Source: Aureliella helgolandensis (GTDB lineage Bacteria; Planctomycetota; Planctomycetia; Pirellulales; Pirellulaceae). Taken from it: 64,000 nt of DNA. Below, piece after piece: positions 29,613 to 38,237 of this stretch. The stretch is from assembly GCF_007752135.1 (NCBI RefSeq), contig NZ_CP036298.1, positions 1,302,001-1,366,000 of the forward strand, in the 5' to 3' direction. Under the pieces are notes generated by a model. It saw only the letters and a list, made by a program, of their open reading frames with translations, was not told the origin of the DNA and did not search any database. The stretch's first letter is position 1. The number at the start of each line of letters is the position of its first letter. Made by a program: the position numbers and the translations under genes.

Positions 29613-31724
29613 ATGCGTATTGTAATTCTTTTAGCTGCCAGCTTGTTGGCAAGCAGGTTGCTCTGTTGGCAGGAGGCATGTTGGGCAGAGTCGCCGAATG
29701 TCATTTTGGTGATGTGCGACGATTTGGGGTATGGTGATCTCACGAGTTTTCGAGCTGCTTGCCCGATCCATACGCCTCATCTCGATGCGTTGGCCGAGGA
29801 CGGTATGCGATTCACTCGCTTCTACTCCGCCGCCCCCGTTTGCAGTCCTACGCGTGGAAGTTGCCTTACCGGACGCCATCCCTTTCGCTATGGGATCTAT
29901 CACGCAAACACCGGGCATCTTAAGCCTCAGGAGATCACGTTGCCTGAGTTGCTCAAAACCCACGGATACACTACTGGGCACTTCGGTAAATGGCATCTGG
30001 GGACTTTGACCACCGATATTCAGGATGCCAATCGCGGTGGCCCAAGGGGAGCAGTACACTTTTCACCGCCTTCGCAACACGGCTACGACGAGAGTTTTGT
30101 TACCGAGTCGAAGGTTCCGACCTACGATCCGATGATCAAGCCTGCCAAGGCTGGTAATAGCTGGGATGCGATGGAGCGGGGCAGCAAAGGAGGCAAGTAT
30201 GGGACGCGCTATTGGGATCACGCAGGCAACGTGGTTACTGAGAATTTGCAGGGAGATGACTCTCGTGTCGTGATGGATCGGGCCATTCCGTTTATTGAGC
30301 AGGCGGTTGCATCGGAAACGCCTTTCTTTTCTGCTATTTGGTTTCATGCACCCCACTTGCCAGTGGTGGCGAGCGAGACGCACCGTGCTCCCTACGCAGA
30401 GCATGATGTACTGACACGCAACTACTACGGTTGCATTTCAGCTCTCGATGAACAAGTGGGGCGTTTGCGTGCTAAGCTCCAGCAGTTAGGAGTGGCGGAT
30501 AACACACTCATCTGTTTTTGCAGCGACAATGGGCCTGAAGGGCAAGCGAGCAACTCGCCCGGCTCGGCGGGTGAGTTTCGAGGACGAAAACGCTCCCTGT
30601 ATGAAGGCGGGGTGCGAGTGCCTGGAATCATCGTCTGGCCAGGACATGTACCTGCGGGTACTGCCACGGACTTCCCAGCCGTTACCAGCGACTATCTACC
30701 AACCGTTCTCGATATCCTAGGCATTGAGTACCCCGCTCAGCGTCCGCTTGACGGCGAGTCGTTGGCGAGTGTGTTCAACAATCCGCAGGCCGAGCGATCG
30801 ACGGGAATCGGATTCCAATCTAGCAAGCAAATTGCTTGGCACCGTAGCGCGATGAAGTTGCTCAGCAACGATCAAGGCAGCACGTGGGAGTTGTATGATT
30901 TGACCAGCGATCCCGGTGAAACCACCGACTTGGCTCCTATGCAGCCGCAGATTGTGGCCGCACTACAGACCGAAGTGACTGCCTGGCTCGCCTCGTGCAA
31001 GGCCAGCGACTCTGAGCAGGACTATGCAGTAATTCCCAAGGTCGCTGCGCAGCAGGCCGAGTGGTACGAGAAATACAAGGGGCAAGCCAATATCCCTCAG
31101 CCCGAGGCAATGCTCCTGAACACCGAAGTGGAACCGGAGCTTCAAGAGGGGTTTACCAGCCTGCTCAAAGTACACGATCTTACCGGTTGGACCCCCAGAG
31201 GCGGAACTTGCAAGTTCGCAGTGCATGAGGGGATCATTACAGGGACGGTGGTCCCTGGCTCCAACAGTACGTATCTGTCGACCGATCGTTCCGACTACAC
31301 CGATTTCATCTTCACCTGTGACATGCGTTGGGAAGTCAGTGGCAATTCAGGTGTCATGTTTCGCGCGCAGACCAAGACGTCCAAGGGAGCTGAAGTCGTC
31401 TTCGGCCCGCAGGCCGAGATGGAGGGTACGACCGGCGATCGTGGCTGGTCAGGTGGCATCTATGGGCAAAGTTGCGGTGGGTATTTCTATCCACTTTGGC
31501 TCGAGCAACATCAGGCGGTCCGTGAGGCGTTGAACAAGGAAGGTTGGAATCGATTGACCATCAAAGCGGTCGGAAACGACGTCAAAACTTGGTTGAATGG
31601 TGTTCCTGCAGCCCATTGGGTGGACGACGGGACCTACCCCTCCGGTTTCTTTGGATTGCAAGTTCACAAGGGAGAAGCGGGAGAGATCCAGTGGAAGAAT
31701 CTGCGCGTGAAGGAACTTCGCTAA
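29613..31724 (+). CDS. Secreted sulfatase fused to DUF1080 (3-keto-glycoside hydrolase-like) domain
   Basis: The 703-aa protein starts at ATG 29613 with a signal peptide (MRIVILLAASLLASRLLCW). The sulfatase domain has ILVMCDDLGYGDLTSF and the modification motif CSPTRGSCLTGRHP with Cys77; other conserved stretches are GHFGKWHLG and FCSDNGPEGQ. From about residue 515 a DUF1080-like jelly roll follows (LLKVHDLTGWTPRGGTCKFA, TCDMRWEVSGNSGVMFRAQ, AVGNDVKTWLNGVPAAHW). DUF1080 occurs in 3-keto-disaccharide hydrolases and carbohydrate-binding modules. The gene is divergent to the two sialidase-like genes, suggesting shared use of one glycan substrate. AAGG lies 12 bases upstream of ATG. Confidence 0.9.
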   Translation: MRIVILLAASLLASRLLCWQEACWAESPNVILVMCDDLGYGDLTSFRAACPIHTPHLDALAEDGMRFTRFYSAAPVCSPTRGSCLTGRHPFRYGIYHANTGHLKPQEITLPELLKTHGYTTGHFGKWHLGTLTTDIQDANRGGPRGAVHFSPPSQHGYDESFVTESKVPTYDPMIKPAKAGNSWDAMERGSKGGKYGTRYWDHAGNVVTENLQGDDSRVVMDRAIPFIEQAVASETPFFSAIWFHAPHLPVVASETHRAPYAEHDVLTRNYYGCISALDEQVGRLRAKLQQLGVADNTLICFCSDNGPEGQASNSPGSAGEFRGRKRSLYEGGVRVPGIIVWPGHVPAGTATDFPAVTSDYLPTVLDILGIEYPAQRPLDGESLASVFNNPQAERSTGIGFQSSKQIAWHRSAMKLLSNDQGSTWELYDLTSDPGETTDLAPMQPQIVAALQTEVTAWLASCKASDSEQDYAVIPKVAAQQAEWYEKYKGQANIPQPEAMLLNTEVEPELQEGFTSLLKVHDLTGWTPRGGTCKFAVHEGIITGTVVPGSNSTYLSTDRSDYTDFIFTCDMRWEVSGNSGVMFRAQTKTSKGAEVVFGPQAEMEGTTGDRGWSGGIYGQSCGGYFYPLWLEQHQAVREALNKEGWNRLTIKAVGNDVKTWLNGVPAAHWVDDGTYPSGFFGLQVHKGEAGEIQWKNLRVKELR

Positions 31725-31811
31725 ACCCTTTCGCACTTCTGCCAGTTGGGAGCCGGCAGCTCTTCGAACGTTGGGTTCGGCGTGGCTCGCCGGCAGCGCT
31801 TGCGTCCTTCG

Positions 31812-31998
31812 CGTAGCATAGACCCCCGGTCCGTGTTTTCACGCTGTCCATGCTTTCACGATTCCTGTTTTAGCAAACCGTGTTTTCGAGATTGGGGCGA
31901 GGGGCGAAGGGATTTTACGTTTCACGGACCGAGGGCCATGCTACGCTTCACGGACCGGGGGGCCATGCTACCTTTCACGGACCGGGGCTTCATGCTAC
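31812..31998. repeat. Short tandem repeats with an inverted partner (core CACGGACCGGGG)
   Basis: Three consecutive units of about 27 bp at 31917-31998 have the pattern TTTCACGGACCGGGGGGCCATGCTAC (split here as TTTCACGGACCGGGG + GGCCATGCTAC). The stretch 31812-31835 carries the reverse complement of the same unit (CGTAGCATAGACCCCCGGTCC...). The array sits between the sulfatase and serB, convergent genes. Function unknown; one arm could form a hairpin with the other in the transcript. Confidence 0.75.
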
Positions 31999-32008
31999 TT
32001 AATGGTGG

Positions 32009-33232
32009 TTAGGGTTTGGATTCCTCGGCTACGCGCTCGCGGTCTCGAACTCCCAGCAGGTACAGAACTGCATCGAGCCCGAGGTTGGAGACGGCGTGGC
32101 CTGCTTCTTGACGGACAATGGGCTTGGCGTGGAATGCGATGCCGAGCCCAGCGCGATTAAGCATTGGCAAATCGTTGGCACCATCCCCAATCGCGATAAT
32201 CTGTCGACGGTTGATTCCTTCAGATGTTGCGATTTGTTCGAGCAAATCGGCTTTGCGCTGCCCGTTGACGATAGGTGCAAGCACCTGTCCGGTTAGCTTG
32301 CCGTCGACAATCTCCAATTCGTTGGCGTGCACATAGTTGAAACCCAATCGATCGCGGAGCATATTTCCAAAGTAGCTGAAACCGCCTGACAAGATGGCTG
32401 TGCGGTAGCCTAGTTCGCGGAGATTCAATAGCAGAGTCTCGGCGCCTTCGGTCAACTGTAGACGTTGGGCCACTCGCTGCATGGCCGACTCCGGCAGACC
32501 TTTGAGAGTCGCCACGCGTCGCCGTAGAGAGGTGTCGAAATCGAGTTCGCCGCGCATCGCCATCTCGGTAATCGCGGCAACTTCCTCGCCGCACCCAGCC
32601 TCTTTGGCCAATTCGTCAATGACTTCGGCTTGGATGAGAGTGGAGTCCATGTCGAAGGCAACGAGTCGTCGAGAGCGACGATAGGCATCGTCTTTTTGCC
32701 AGGCAATGTCGATGGCCAATTCTCTGCTCAATTCCATGTACCGCGCTTGCATTCGCGGTTTGTCATAGGGTTCGCCTCGTAACCAAAATTCGACGCACGC
32801 CCGGCGGGGCGTCTCGGGGGCTTCGATGCGCTGCGGACGTCCCGATAAACGGTGAATGACATCGATGTTGAGCCCCTCCTCAGTAATTACGCGAGTGACT
32901 GCGGCCAAGTGGGCCGCTTCGATCGAACGCGCAAGGAGCGTGAGGATGTAGCGTGGTTTGCCCTGTCGGCCAACCCATTGGTCGTAATCCGTGTCATTGA
33001 TGGATTGAATTTTGACTCGCAAATCGAGCCGATTGGCGACATCTTGGATCGGTTCAGGGAGCAAGGTCCCCTTGGAGACGCGAACCATCATCCCCAGCAA
33101 GAGGGACTGGTGGATCACCGCTTGGTTAATATCCAACACCTCGGTTCCGAGTTCGGCGAGCGTCGCTGTCAGTTCGCTGGTGAGTCCAACGCGGTCCTCA
33201 CCCGTGAAACGCAGTAGAAAAATATTGCCCAT
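32009..33232 (-). CDS. serB: Phosphoserine phosphatase (SerB) with N-terminal ACT region
   Basis: The 407-aa protein is a long SerB. The N-terminal 190 residues look like two ACT-type domains (FLLRFTGEDRVGLTSELTAT; YILTLLARSIEAAHLAAVTR). The HAD phosphatase part has the DxD motif in FDMDSTLIQAEVIDELAKEA, motif II in TAILSGGFSYFG, and motif III/IV in IAIGDGANDLPMLNRAGLG. It dephosphorylates phosphoserine to serine in the cytoplasm. I choose ATG 33232 over a TTG at 33256. The gene stands alone on this strand. Confidence 0.93.
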   Translation of the reverse strand: MGNIFLLRFTGEDRVGLTSELTATLAELGTEVLDINQAVIHQSLLLGMMVRVSKGTLLPEPIQDVANRLDLRVKIQSINDTDYDQWVGRQGKPRYILTLLARSIEAAHLAAVTRVITEEGLNIDVIHRLSGRPQRIEAPETPRRACVEFWLRGEPYDKPRMQARYMELSRELAIDIAWQKDDAYRRSRRLVAFDMDSTLIQAEVIDELAKEAGCGEEVAAITEMAMRGELDFDTSLRRRVATLKGLPESAMQRVAQRLQLTEGAETLLLNLRELGYRTAILSGGFSYFGNMLRDRLGFNYVHANELEIVDGKLTGQVLAPIVNGQRKADLLEQIATSEGINRRQIIAIGDGANDLPMLNRAGLGIAFHAKPIVRQEAGHAVSNLGLDAVLYLLGVRDRERVAEESKP

Positions 33233-33570
33233 GGATTCGGCACTCCGGTCGGCCAACGTTGATGTGAGTGGTTGCCTGGGGCAGATCCCGCAGCGGTTAG
33301 GAAGGCTGCAAGCATAGATGGTCCAGCCAATTCGATGAAGACTGTGTAACCGGTTCGCCTGTCGTTTCAGTCTATTTTAACGAAAGCATCTTGGTGAAAG
33401 AGGGGCACGAGGTTGGCCAGAGGCGAGTAAAACGTTGCGGCACGCGAAGTTACGCTTCCCTCCAGCCGTGGCAGTATCCGTTTGGGGGTAGAATGCAATT
33501 CTACTGGCTGCGGCGTTGAGGCCTGGCCGCCAAGCTATGTCCAGGATAGGCCATCATCGCGCAGGGGAAC
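33233..33570. other. Divergent intergenic stretch
   Basis: About 340 bp between serB (minus) and nnrE (plus). No RNA gene, repeat or ORF supported. It must hold promoters in both directions, but I cannot name -35/-10 boxes with confidence. Confidence 0.4.
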
Positions 33571-34308
33571 ATGATGTCAGAGCTAAGCGTGCGACCGTTG
33601 AGTGCTGCTGAGGTGCGGGGGATAGACCGGACGGCAATTGAGGAATATGGCATGACCGGCCTAGTGCTGATGGAAAACGCTGGGCGTGGTGCAGCGGAAC
33701 GTATTCATCGGCGGTTGGCTGAGGCGACTCTCCCCGAGGAAGCGAACTCCCCCGCAGCTCTCAAATCCGCGGACTCGCCGATTCTAATTCTGTGTGGCAA
33801 AGGCAACAATGCGGGGGATGGGTATGTGCTGGCGCGGCATTTGCAACTGCTGGGGCACTCCGTTGAGATCTTGCAGTTTGCCGATCCACGTCAGTTGAGC
33901 GGCGATGCTGCCGCGAATTGGTCCATCGCGACCCACGCCGAGATCCCCGCTCGCATCGTTGGTCCCGATTCTTGGGACAGGCTGCGCCACGATCTAGCGA
34001 CGGCCGCCTGTGTGGTCGATGCCTTACTGGGCACCGGTGGGAGTGGACCGCTCCGTGAACCCTACGCCACAATTGTCGGCATGGTCAATCAACTATCTGT
34101 GCTGAAAATCGCGATCGATATTCCGAGTGGGCTCGATTGTGACACCGGCGTGGCTCTCGGGAATTGCTTTGCTGCGGATCTGACTCTAACCTTCGTCGCG
34201 GAGAAGATTGGATTTCAACTCCCGAGCTCGAAGCCATGGATTGGAGAGGTTGTGGTGGTGCCGATTGGTGTTCCCGCCAAACTCTTAGCTGGGGTGATTG
34301 CCGCGTAG
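33571..34308 (+). CDS. nnrE: NAD(P)H-hydrate epimerase (YjeF N-terminal domain)
   Basis: The 245-aa protein is a single-domain YjeF_N/NnrE epimerase, which repairs R-NAD(P)HX to the S form. Typical segments are VRGIDRTAIEEYGMTGLVLM with the family ENAGR(G) motif, CGKGNNAGDGYVLARHL, DALLGTGGSGPLREPY and IDIPSGLDCDTG. The partner C-terminal dehydratase domain (NnrD) of bifunctional proteins is absent and no dehydratase gene lies nearby. An AGGGGA ribosome site precedes the ATG at 33571; the next codon is also ATG (33574). Cytoplasmic. Confidence 0.9.
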   Translation: MMSELSVRPLSAAEVRGIDRTAIEEYGMTGLVLMENAGRGAAERIHRRLAEATLPEEANSPAALKSADSPILILCGKGNNAGDGYVLARHLQLLGHSVEILQFADPRQLSGDAAANWSIATHAEIPARIVGPDSWDRLRHDLATAACVVDALLGTGGSGPLREPYATIVGMVNQLSVLKIAIDIPSGLDCDTGVALGNCFAADLTLTFVAEKIGFQLPSSKPWIGEVVVVPIGVPAKLLAGVIAA

Positions 34309-34527
34309 GCATCTCGCCGTCAAACCCGGCGAGTGAACCGAGCGAGCACGTCACCACCAGGGTTGGCTGTCACGTAGCGTGGCGTTCCCTATAATTTCAA
34401 TTTCAGCCGTCCCCGTTCATTTCTCGCATGTATCCACTTTCGCATGTGACAACGCGCCGGTTGGAGCATTCCACGGCGTACGAACCGCAAAACGCAATTG
34501 CCTTGCTGCCCATACCGAACCACATTG

Positions 34528-35124
34528 ATGAATCAACAGCCACCACCCGAAAATCCGTACGCGCCTACGAACACGTCGACTTGGGAAGCGGGCTTCGATC
34601 CACTGGCAGGGGATGATGAAGCGATTCGGCGAAAGTATTTGTCGCATGAGGCATCTGTTAAATCGATCGGCTCGCTCTACATCTTGGGCTCGATCTTTAC
34701 GGTGCTTGGCGGTGGGGCCGTAGGAATCGGTTTGGTCGCAGGGCTTGCCTCTGGGGATCTGGGAGCCTTCGAAGGGCTGCTCCTAGCGTTCGCGAGCGCC
34801 CTCTATTTCACTGTCTCAGCGGTACACCTGTTCGCCGCTTGGGGGCTCCGCAAGCTTGCGCCGTGGGGACGCATTATGGGCATTGTTCTGTCGTCGATCG
34901 GCCTGCTCGCCATTCCCGTTGGCACATTAATCTCTGCCTACTTCTTGTTCTTGCTGCTGTCGCGGAAGGGGAGATATGTTTTCACTGAGGAATACCGTTC
35001 GATCGTGGCCGCCACGCCTCATCTCAAATATCGAACTTCGATCGTGGTATGGGTATTCCTCGGCTTGCTCCTGCTGGCTTTAGTCCTGTTGGTGGTGGGA
35101 GCGCTAGCTGGAGTGAGCGTCTAG
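34528..35124 (+). CDS. Small membrane protein of unknown function
   Basis: The 198-aa protein starts at ATG 34528 with a Pro/Asn-rich polar N-terminus (QQPPPENPYAPTNTSTW), the form common in planctomycetal membrane proteins. Four hydrophobic helices follow: SLYILGSIFTVLGGGAVGIG, LLLAFASALYFTVSAVHLF, MGIVLSSIGLLAIPVGTLI and VWVFLGLLLLALVLLVVGAL. The arrangement is similar to DUF4064/TM2-like small proteins, but I do not assign a family. The last 21 bases overlap the end of the opposite-strand DUF167 gene. Confidence 0.75.
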   Translation: MNQQPPPENPYAPTNTSTWEAGFDPLAGDDEAIRRKYLSHEASVKSIGSLYILGSIFTVLGGGAVGIGLVAGLASGDLGAFEGLLLAFASALYFTVSAVHLFAAWGLRKLAPWGRIMGIVLSSIGLLAIPVGTLISAYFLFLLLSRKGRYVFTEEYRSIVAATPHLKYRTSIVVWVFLGLLLLALVLLVVGALAGVSV

Positions 35125-35400
35125 TAAATCTTGCAGGCGGTTGCGGTCGACGCCTTGGATGGCAAACCGCTTGTGGGAGTTGGTGGCACCGCTGAGTAAT
35201 TGGACGCTCGACTTCGAGACCTTCAGCTCTTTGGCAAGAAGGGTGGCGATGGCTTGGTTGGCCTTGCCGTTTTCCGGTACTTGCGTCACGGCAATTTTGA
35301 GCATCCCGGCATGCACGCCTGCGATGCCGTTGCGTCGCGCCCCGGCCTGAGCCCGCACGGAGATGACGACACCGTCCTCGTTTTCTTGGATCTCAAGCAT
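35104..35400 (-). CDS. DUF167 (YggU/UPF0235) family protein
   Basis: The 98-aa protein matches UPF0235 in length and signature (VVISVRAQAGARRNGIAGVH, VPENGKANQAIATLLAKEL, LLSGATNSHKRFAIQG). Role unknown in the family. It overlaps yggS by 8 bases on the same strand, the same order as in many bacteria (yggS-yggT-yggU), so they are co-transcribed. Its 3' end overlaps the convergent membrane-protein gene by 21 bases. Predicted cytoplasmic. Confidence 0.93.
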   Translation of the reverse strand: MLEIQENEDGVVISVRAQAGARRNGIAGVHAGMLKIAVTQVPENGKANQAIATLLAKELKVSKSSVQLLSGATNSHKRFAIQGVDRNRLQDLLDAHSS

Positions 35401-36124
35401 GATGGTAATCGATCCCTTCCCACAAGCTGGAGCCGATGCGAACTAGCGTTGCTCCCTCGGCGATTGCATCCGCAAAATCACCGCTCATGCCCATGGAGAG
35501 CTCTGTTAGGGAGATTGTGCTGGGGGCAGTTGCATTGAGCGTATCTCGCAGTTCACGGACGGCAGCAAATTCTCGTCGCGTTTGTGTCGCGGATGCTCCA
35601 TGGGTGGACATGGCCATGAGTCCCGAAAGTTGCAAGCCGGGGAGGCTGTCGGCATGCTCCAGCAGCTCTACAAGCTGCGAGCGTGGGAGCCCGGTTTTGG
35701 ATTGATCTTCGCTCACATTCACTTCAAGAAATGCGGTCAACACCGACCCCTGAGCGACGGCTGCCTCGCTCAATGCTTGTGCCAATCGCAGACTGTCGAG
35801 CGAGTGGATGCAGCGCAGCATAGGGAGAGTGCGACGGATTTTGTTGCGCTGCAGATGTCCGATCATGTGCCACTCCACTGCCGTGTGGCGCTCCTCGCAG
35901 AACTGGTATTTGTCCCACAACGACTGCGGCCGATTTTCTCCCAGTTGGTCGCAGCCAGCTTGGGTAAGCTGGTACGCGAATTCGGGTGGGACGTACTTGC
36001 TCACTCCGACGATCGTGACTTCAGATCGGTTGCGGCCAGAGGCCTCGCATGCCTCAGCCACCTGCTCCTGGACACGCAGCCAATTTTGGCGAATCACTTC
36101 CTGGGTTTGGGCGGTAGCATCCAT
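35393..36124 (-). CDS. YggS/PLPBP-type pyridoxal phosphate homeostasis protein
   Basis: The 243-aa protein has the family signature of a fold-type III PLP protein without enzymatic activity. The lysine for PLP lies in VTIVGVSKYVPPEF, with the segments GENRPQSLWDKYQF, EWHMIGHLQRNKIR, FLEVNVSEDQSKTGLP, GLMAMSTHGAS and LSMGMSGDFADAIAEGATLVRIGSSL following. The homologues regulate vitamin B6 and amino-acid pools in the cytoplasm. It starts at ATG 36124, only 8 bp after the 639-aa gene's stop, and overlaps the DUF167 gene at its end. Confidence 0.93.
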   Translation of the reverse strand: MDATAQTQEVIRQNWLRVQEQVAEACEASGRNRSEVTIVGVSKYVPPEFAYQLTQAGCDQLGENRPQSLWDKYQFCEERHTAVEWHMIGHLQRNKIRRTLPMLRCIHSLDSLRLAQALSEAAVAQGSVLTAFLEVNVSEDQSKTGLPRSQLVELLEHADSLPGLQLSGLMAMSTHGASATQTRREFAAVRELRDTLNATAPSTISLTELSMGMSGDFADAIAEGATLVRIGSSLWEGIDYHHA

Positions 36125-36132
36125 GGTGTGCC

Positions 36133-38052
36133 CTAACGCTTAGCCGGTGCTTCCACATCGACCAACGTATCGGTTTCTCCTTCTTCGGAACAGAATTTGG
36201 CGGCATAGAAATCGGACAGGGTGTGCATCCCAAGTGCTGTTCTTCGAGTGGCAGGTGCGAGGGTGCGGTAGAGCAGCCATTGCTCCTTGGCAATTTGAAC
36301 GCGATAGGCGGCAGCTTCGTCGGCGCCCACAACTCGGAGCTCTTCACCTACACTCAACCGCCGCCAGGTAAATTCCCGTTTGGCATGGGAGCCATTCAGG
36401 CTAATGAGTGTGGGCATGTACAATCTGCGTTTCCCTGAGATGGCTTGCTGAACGATCAAGTTCTCCGGTGTGGCGTCGAGGCTGCCTGTCTGCTGCTGCC
36501 GCCGCCATTCGGGGAGGAACAATGGCAGGACCATGCACTGGGCGCCCGAGTGAAGTTGGATCCTTCCCTCCGTGTTTTTCTCGCTTGGCATGAATTCGGC
36601 CCCACCCGCCAAGGGAATCTGTGCGGTGAGTGACCAGTCGCCGTCGGCATCGCCCAGTAGTGCGTCGGCAACGAGCAGCAGTTTGTCTTCTCGCAACAAC
36701 ATGAGCTGGCGCTGAATGCAAGCTTGATCCCCGAATTTTGCCTCTAGCTCAATGTAGTCGACATCCGCGTCGCTAAACCAACACAGCTCCTGCCATTCAT
36801 CGACTTGCGGCTGCAAGGCGTTGTCGAGCCTGACCTCTGCGGTCCATTCTCCCGACAAAACGGATTGTCCTTTAGGGCCCAAAACCTCCATGCAGATATT
36901 GGTATCGGAAAAATCGAATGCGACCCGGCCTCCTTTATGAACCCAATCTGCCTGCATGCAAGCGCCCGCAGCATTCTCGCTGTAGTGAGTGAAGGGCGGC
37001 AGCTTGTCTGGATCGATTTTGCTTAACACTTCACTGCGTTTCTGGTTGCCGATGCCCGATAGGGCCATGGCATACTGCATCGGTTTGGAACCGCGGGTCT
37101 GCATGGCAAGCGCATTCCAAATCGCTTTGGAACGTGGGGGATTATTGCCGGCCGCGAGCAACTGAGTACCGTCGGGCCGGGCCCAGCGTGCAGCGTGCTT
37201 GAGTAAACGCGAGAGCGCCTTTTGCTGGGGAGGAAACCATTTGCGTAAGCCAAGCTCGTTCGCCAATATGCGACTTCGTAGCACACTCGCCAGCGAGGCA
37301 CGCAAGTAGGTCGCTCCGTGCACCAGCCAGGGGGCCGCGTTGTCTAGGCTGCGTTCAAGATGTTCTGCCAAATTGTCCATCGCGGTACTTGCCTGCGCCA
37401 GGACCGTACGTTTCGAGGTGGCGGTGGCAATGCCGATGAGCAGGGGCAGTTCACACTGAAGAACCAGGTGGCACAAAACGGCTTCTTCAAGATCGGGTGT
37501 GTATTTGAGAATGCGGTCGTTGCAAGCCTGCAACCACCGCGTGAGCCATTCGTTTCCAGGCCGCTGGGCATGATCGGGAATTTGCCAAGCCAAGGCGGCG
37601 ACCGCCAGGGCGGAGTGCGCGTAGGCGTCGGCTGTATCGAGCCATTGGAAGGCAATCGTCTCCAGAGGAACGCTCATCAGTCCCACCACATTATCGGGTG
37701 TTGAGGACTGGGGCTCGGTCGGCACTGCGGACTCGCTCTCAGTGGAGAGGATGGCAGCCAGTTTACGAGCCGACATACCGCTGCGCACAAGGACTTCGGC
37801 CTGCTCTTGAATCACTGAGGAAAACAGAAAGCTGTTCTCTGCATTGCAACCACTGGGCCATTTCAATCCGGAAAGTGCATGGCCAAAAGCGGCCCCCCAA
37901 ACGTCTAGGGGTTGCGCGAGGGCCGCCTGAACTTGGGCCTTGAAGGGCGATGTGGGGCGTTTACGGCGTTTGGACTTGGTGGTGGGATCCTCGCGATCGG
38001 TCACAGTTTTTCCTTCAACATTTACTTGATAACGGGGATCGATCCAGTCCAT
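36133..38052 (-). CDS. 639-aa protein of unknown function, first in the yggS unit
   Basis: Not recognised as a defined family. There is no signal peptide; residues 1-38 are polar and basic (SKRRKRPTSPFKAQVQAALA). Residues about 90-330 are alpha-helical in character (WLDTADAYAHSALAVAALAW). Residues about 360-600 look like a beta-sandwich (GGRVAFDFSDTNICMEVLGP, QRQLMLLREDKLLLVADALL), which recalls the helical toroid plus beta-sandwich of heparinase II/III-like proteins, but I see no convincing active site. It is 8 bp upstream of yggS on the same strand and divergent to the YdjY-domain gene. Confidence 0.7.
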   Translation of the reverse strand: MDWIDPRYQVNVEGKTVTDREDPTTKSKRRKRPTSPFKAQVQAALAQPLDVWGAAFGHALSGLKWPSGCNAENSFLFSSVIQEQAEVLVRSGMSARKLAAILSTESESAVPTEPQSSTPDNVVGLMSVPLETIAFQWLDTADAYAHSALAVAALAWQIPDHAQRPGNEWLTRWLQACNDRILKYTPDLEEAVLCHLVLQCELPLLIGIATATSKRTVLAQASTAMDNLAEHLERSLDNAAPWLVHGATYLRASLASVLRSRILANELGLRKWFPPQQKALSRLLKHAARWARPDGTQLLAAGNNPPRSKAIWNALAMQTRGSKPMQYAMALSGIGNQKRSEVLSKIDPDKLPPFTHYSENAAGACMQADWVHKGGRVAFDFSDTNICMEVLGPKGQSVLSGEWTAEVRLDNALQPQVDEWQELCWFSDADVDYIELEAKFGDQACIQRQLMLLREDKLLLVADALLGDADGDWSLTAQIPLAGGAEFMPSEKNTEGRIQLHSGAQCMVLPLFLPEWRRQQQTGSLDATPENLIVQQAISGKRRLYMPTLISLNGSHAKREFTWRRLSVGEELRVVGADEAAAYRVQIAKEQWLLYRTLAPATRRTALGMHTLSDFYAAKFCSEEGETDTLVDVEAPAKR

Positions 38053-38237
38053 GGTGAAGCCTGATTTATGGATTGTGATTCGGCCAATTTGCGGCGGGCA
38101 CCACTCGGTGCCCTAAATCTGCGAATCTGATTTTCTGCTAGTATTATAGTGCGGCGCGGCACCATTTTGCTTGGATGGCTCACAATGTCAAAGACCGCAA
38201 GGTTCCTCTCTACGAATTTCACTTGGAATTTCCTCAT

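Noticed and set aside
38148-38163. Sigma-54-like GGCACCATTTTGC before the YdjY gene
   Set aside because: The GG-to-GC spacing is 9, not 10, and no activator gene is adjacent.
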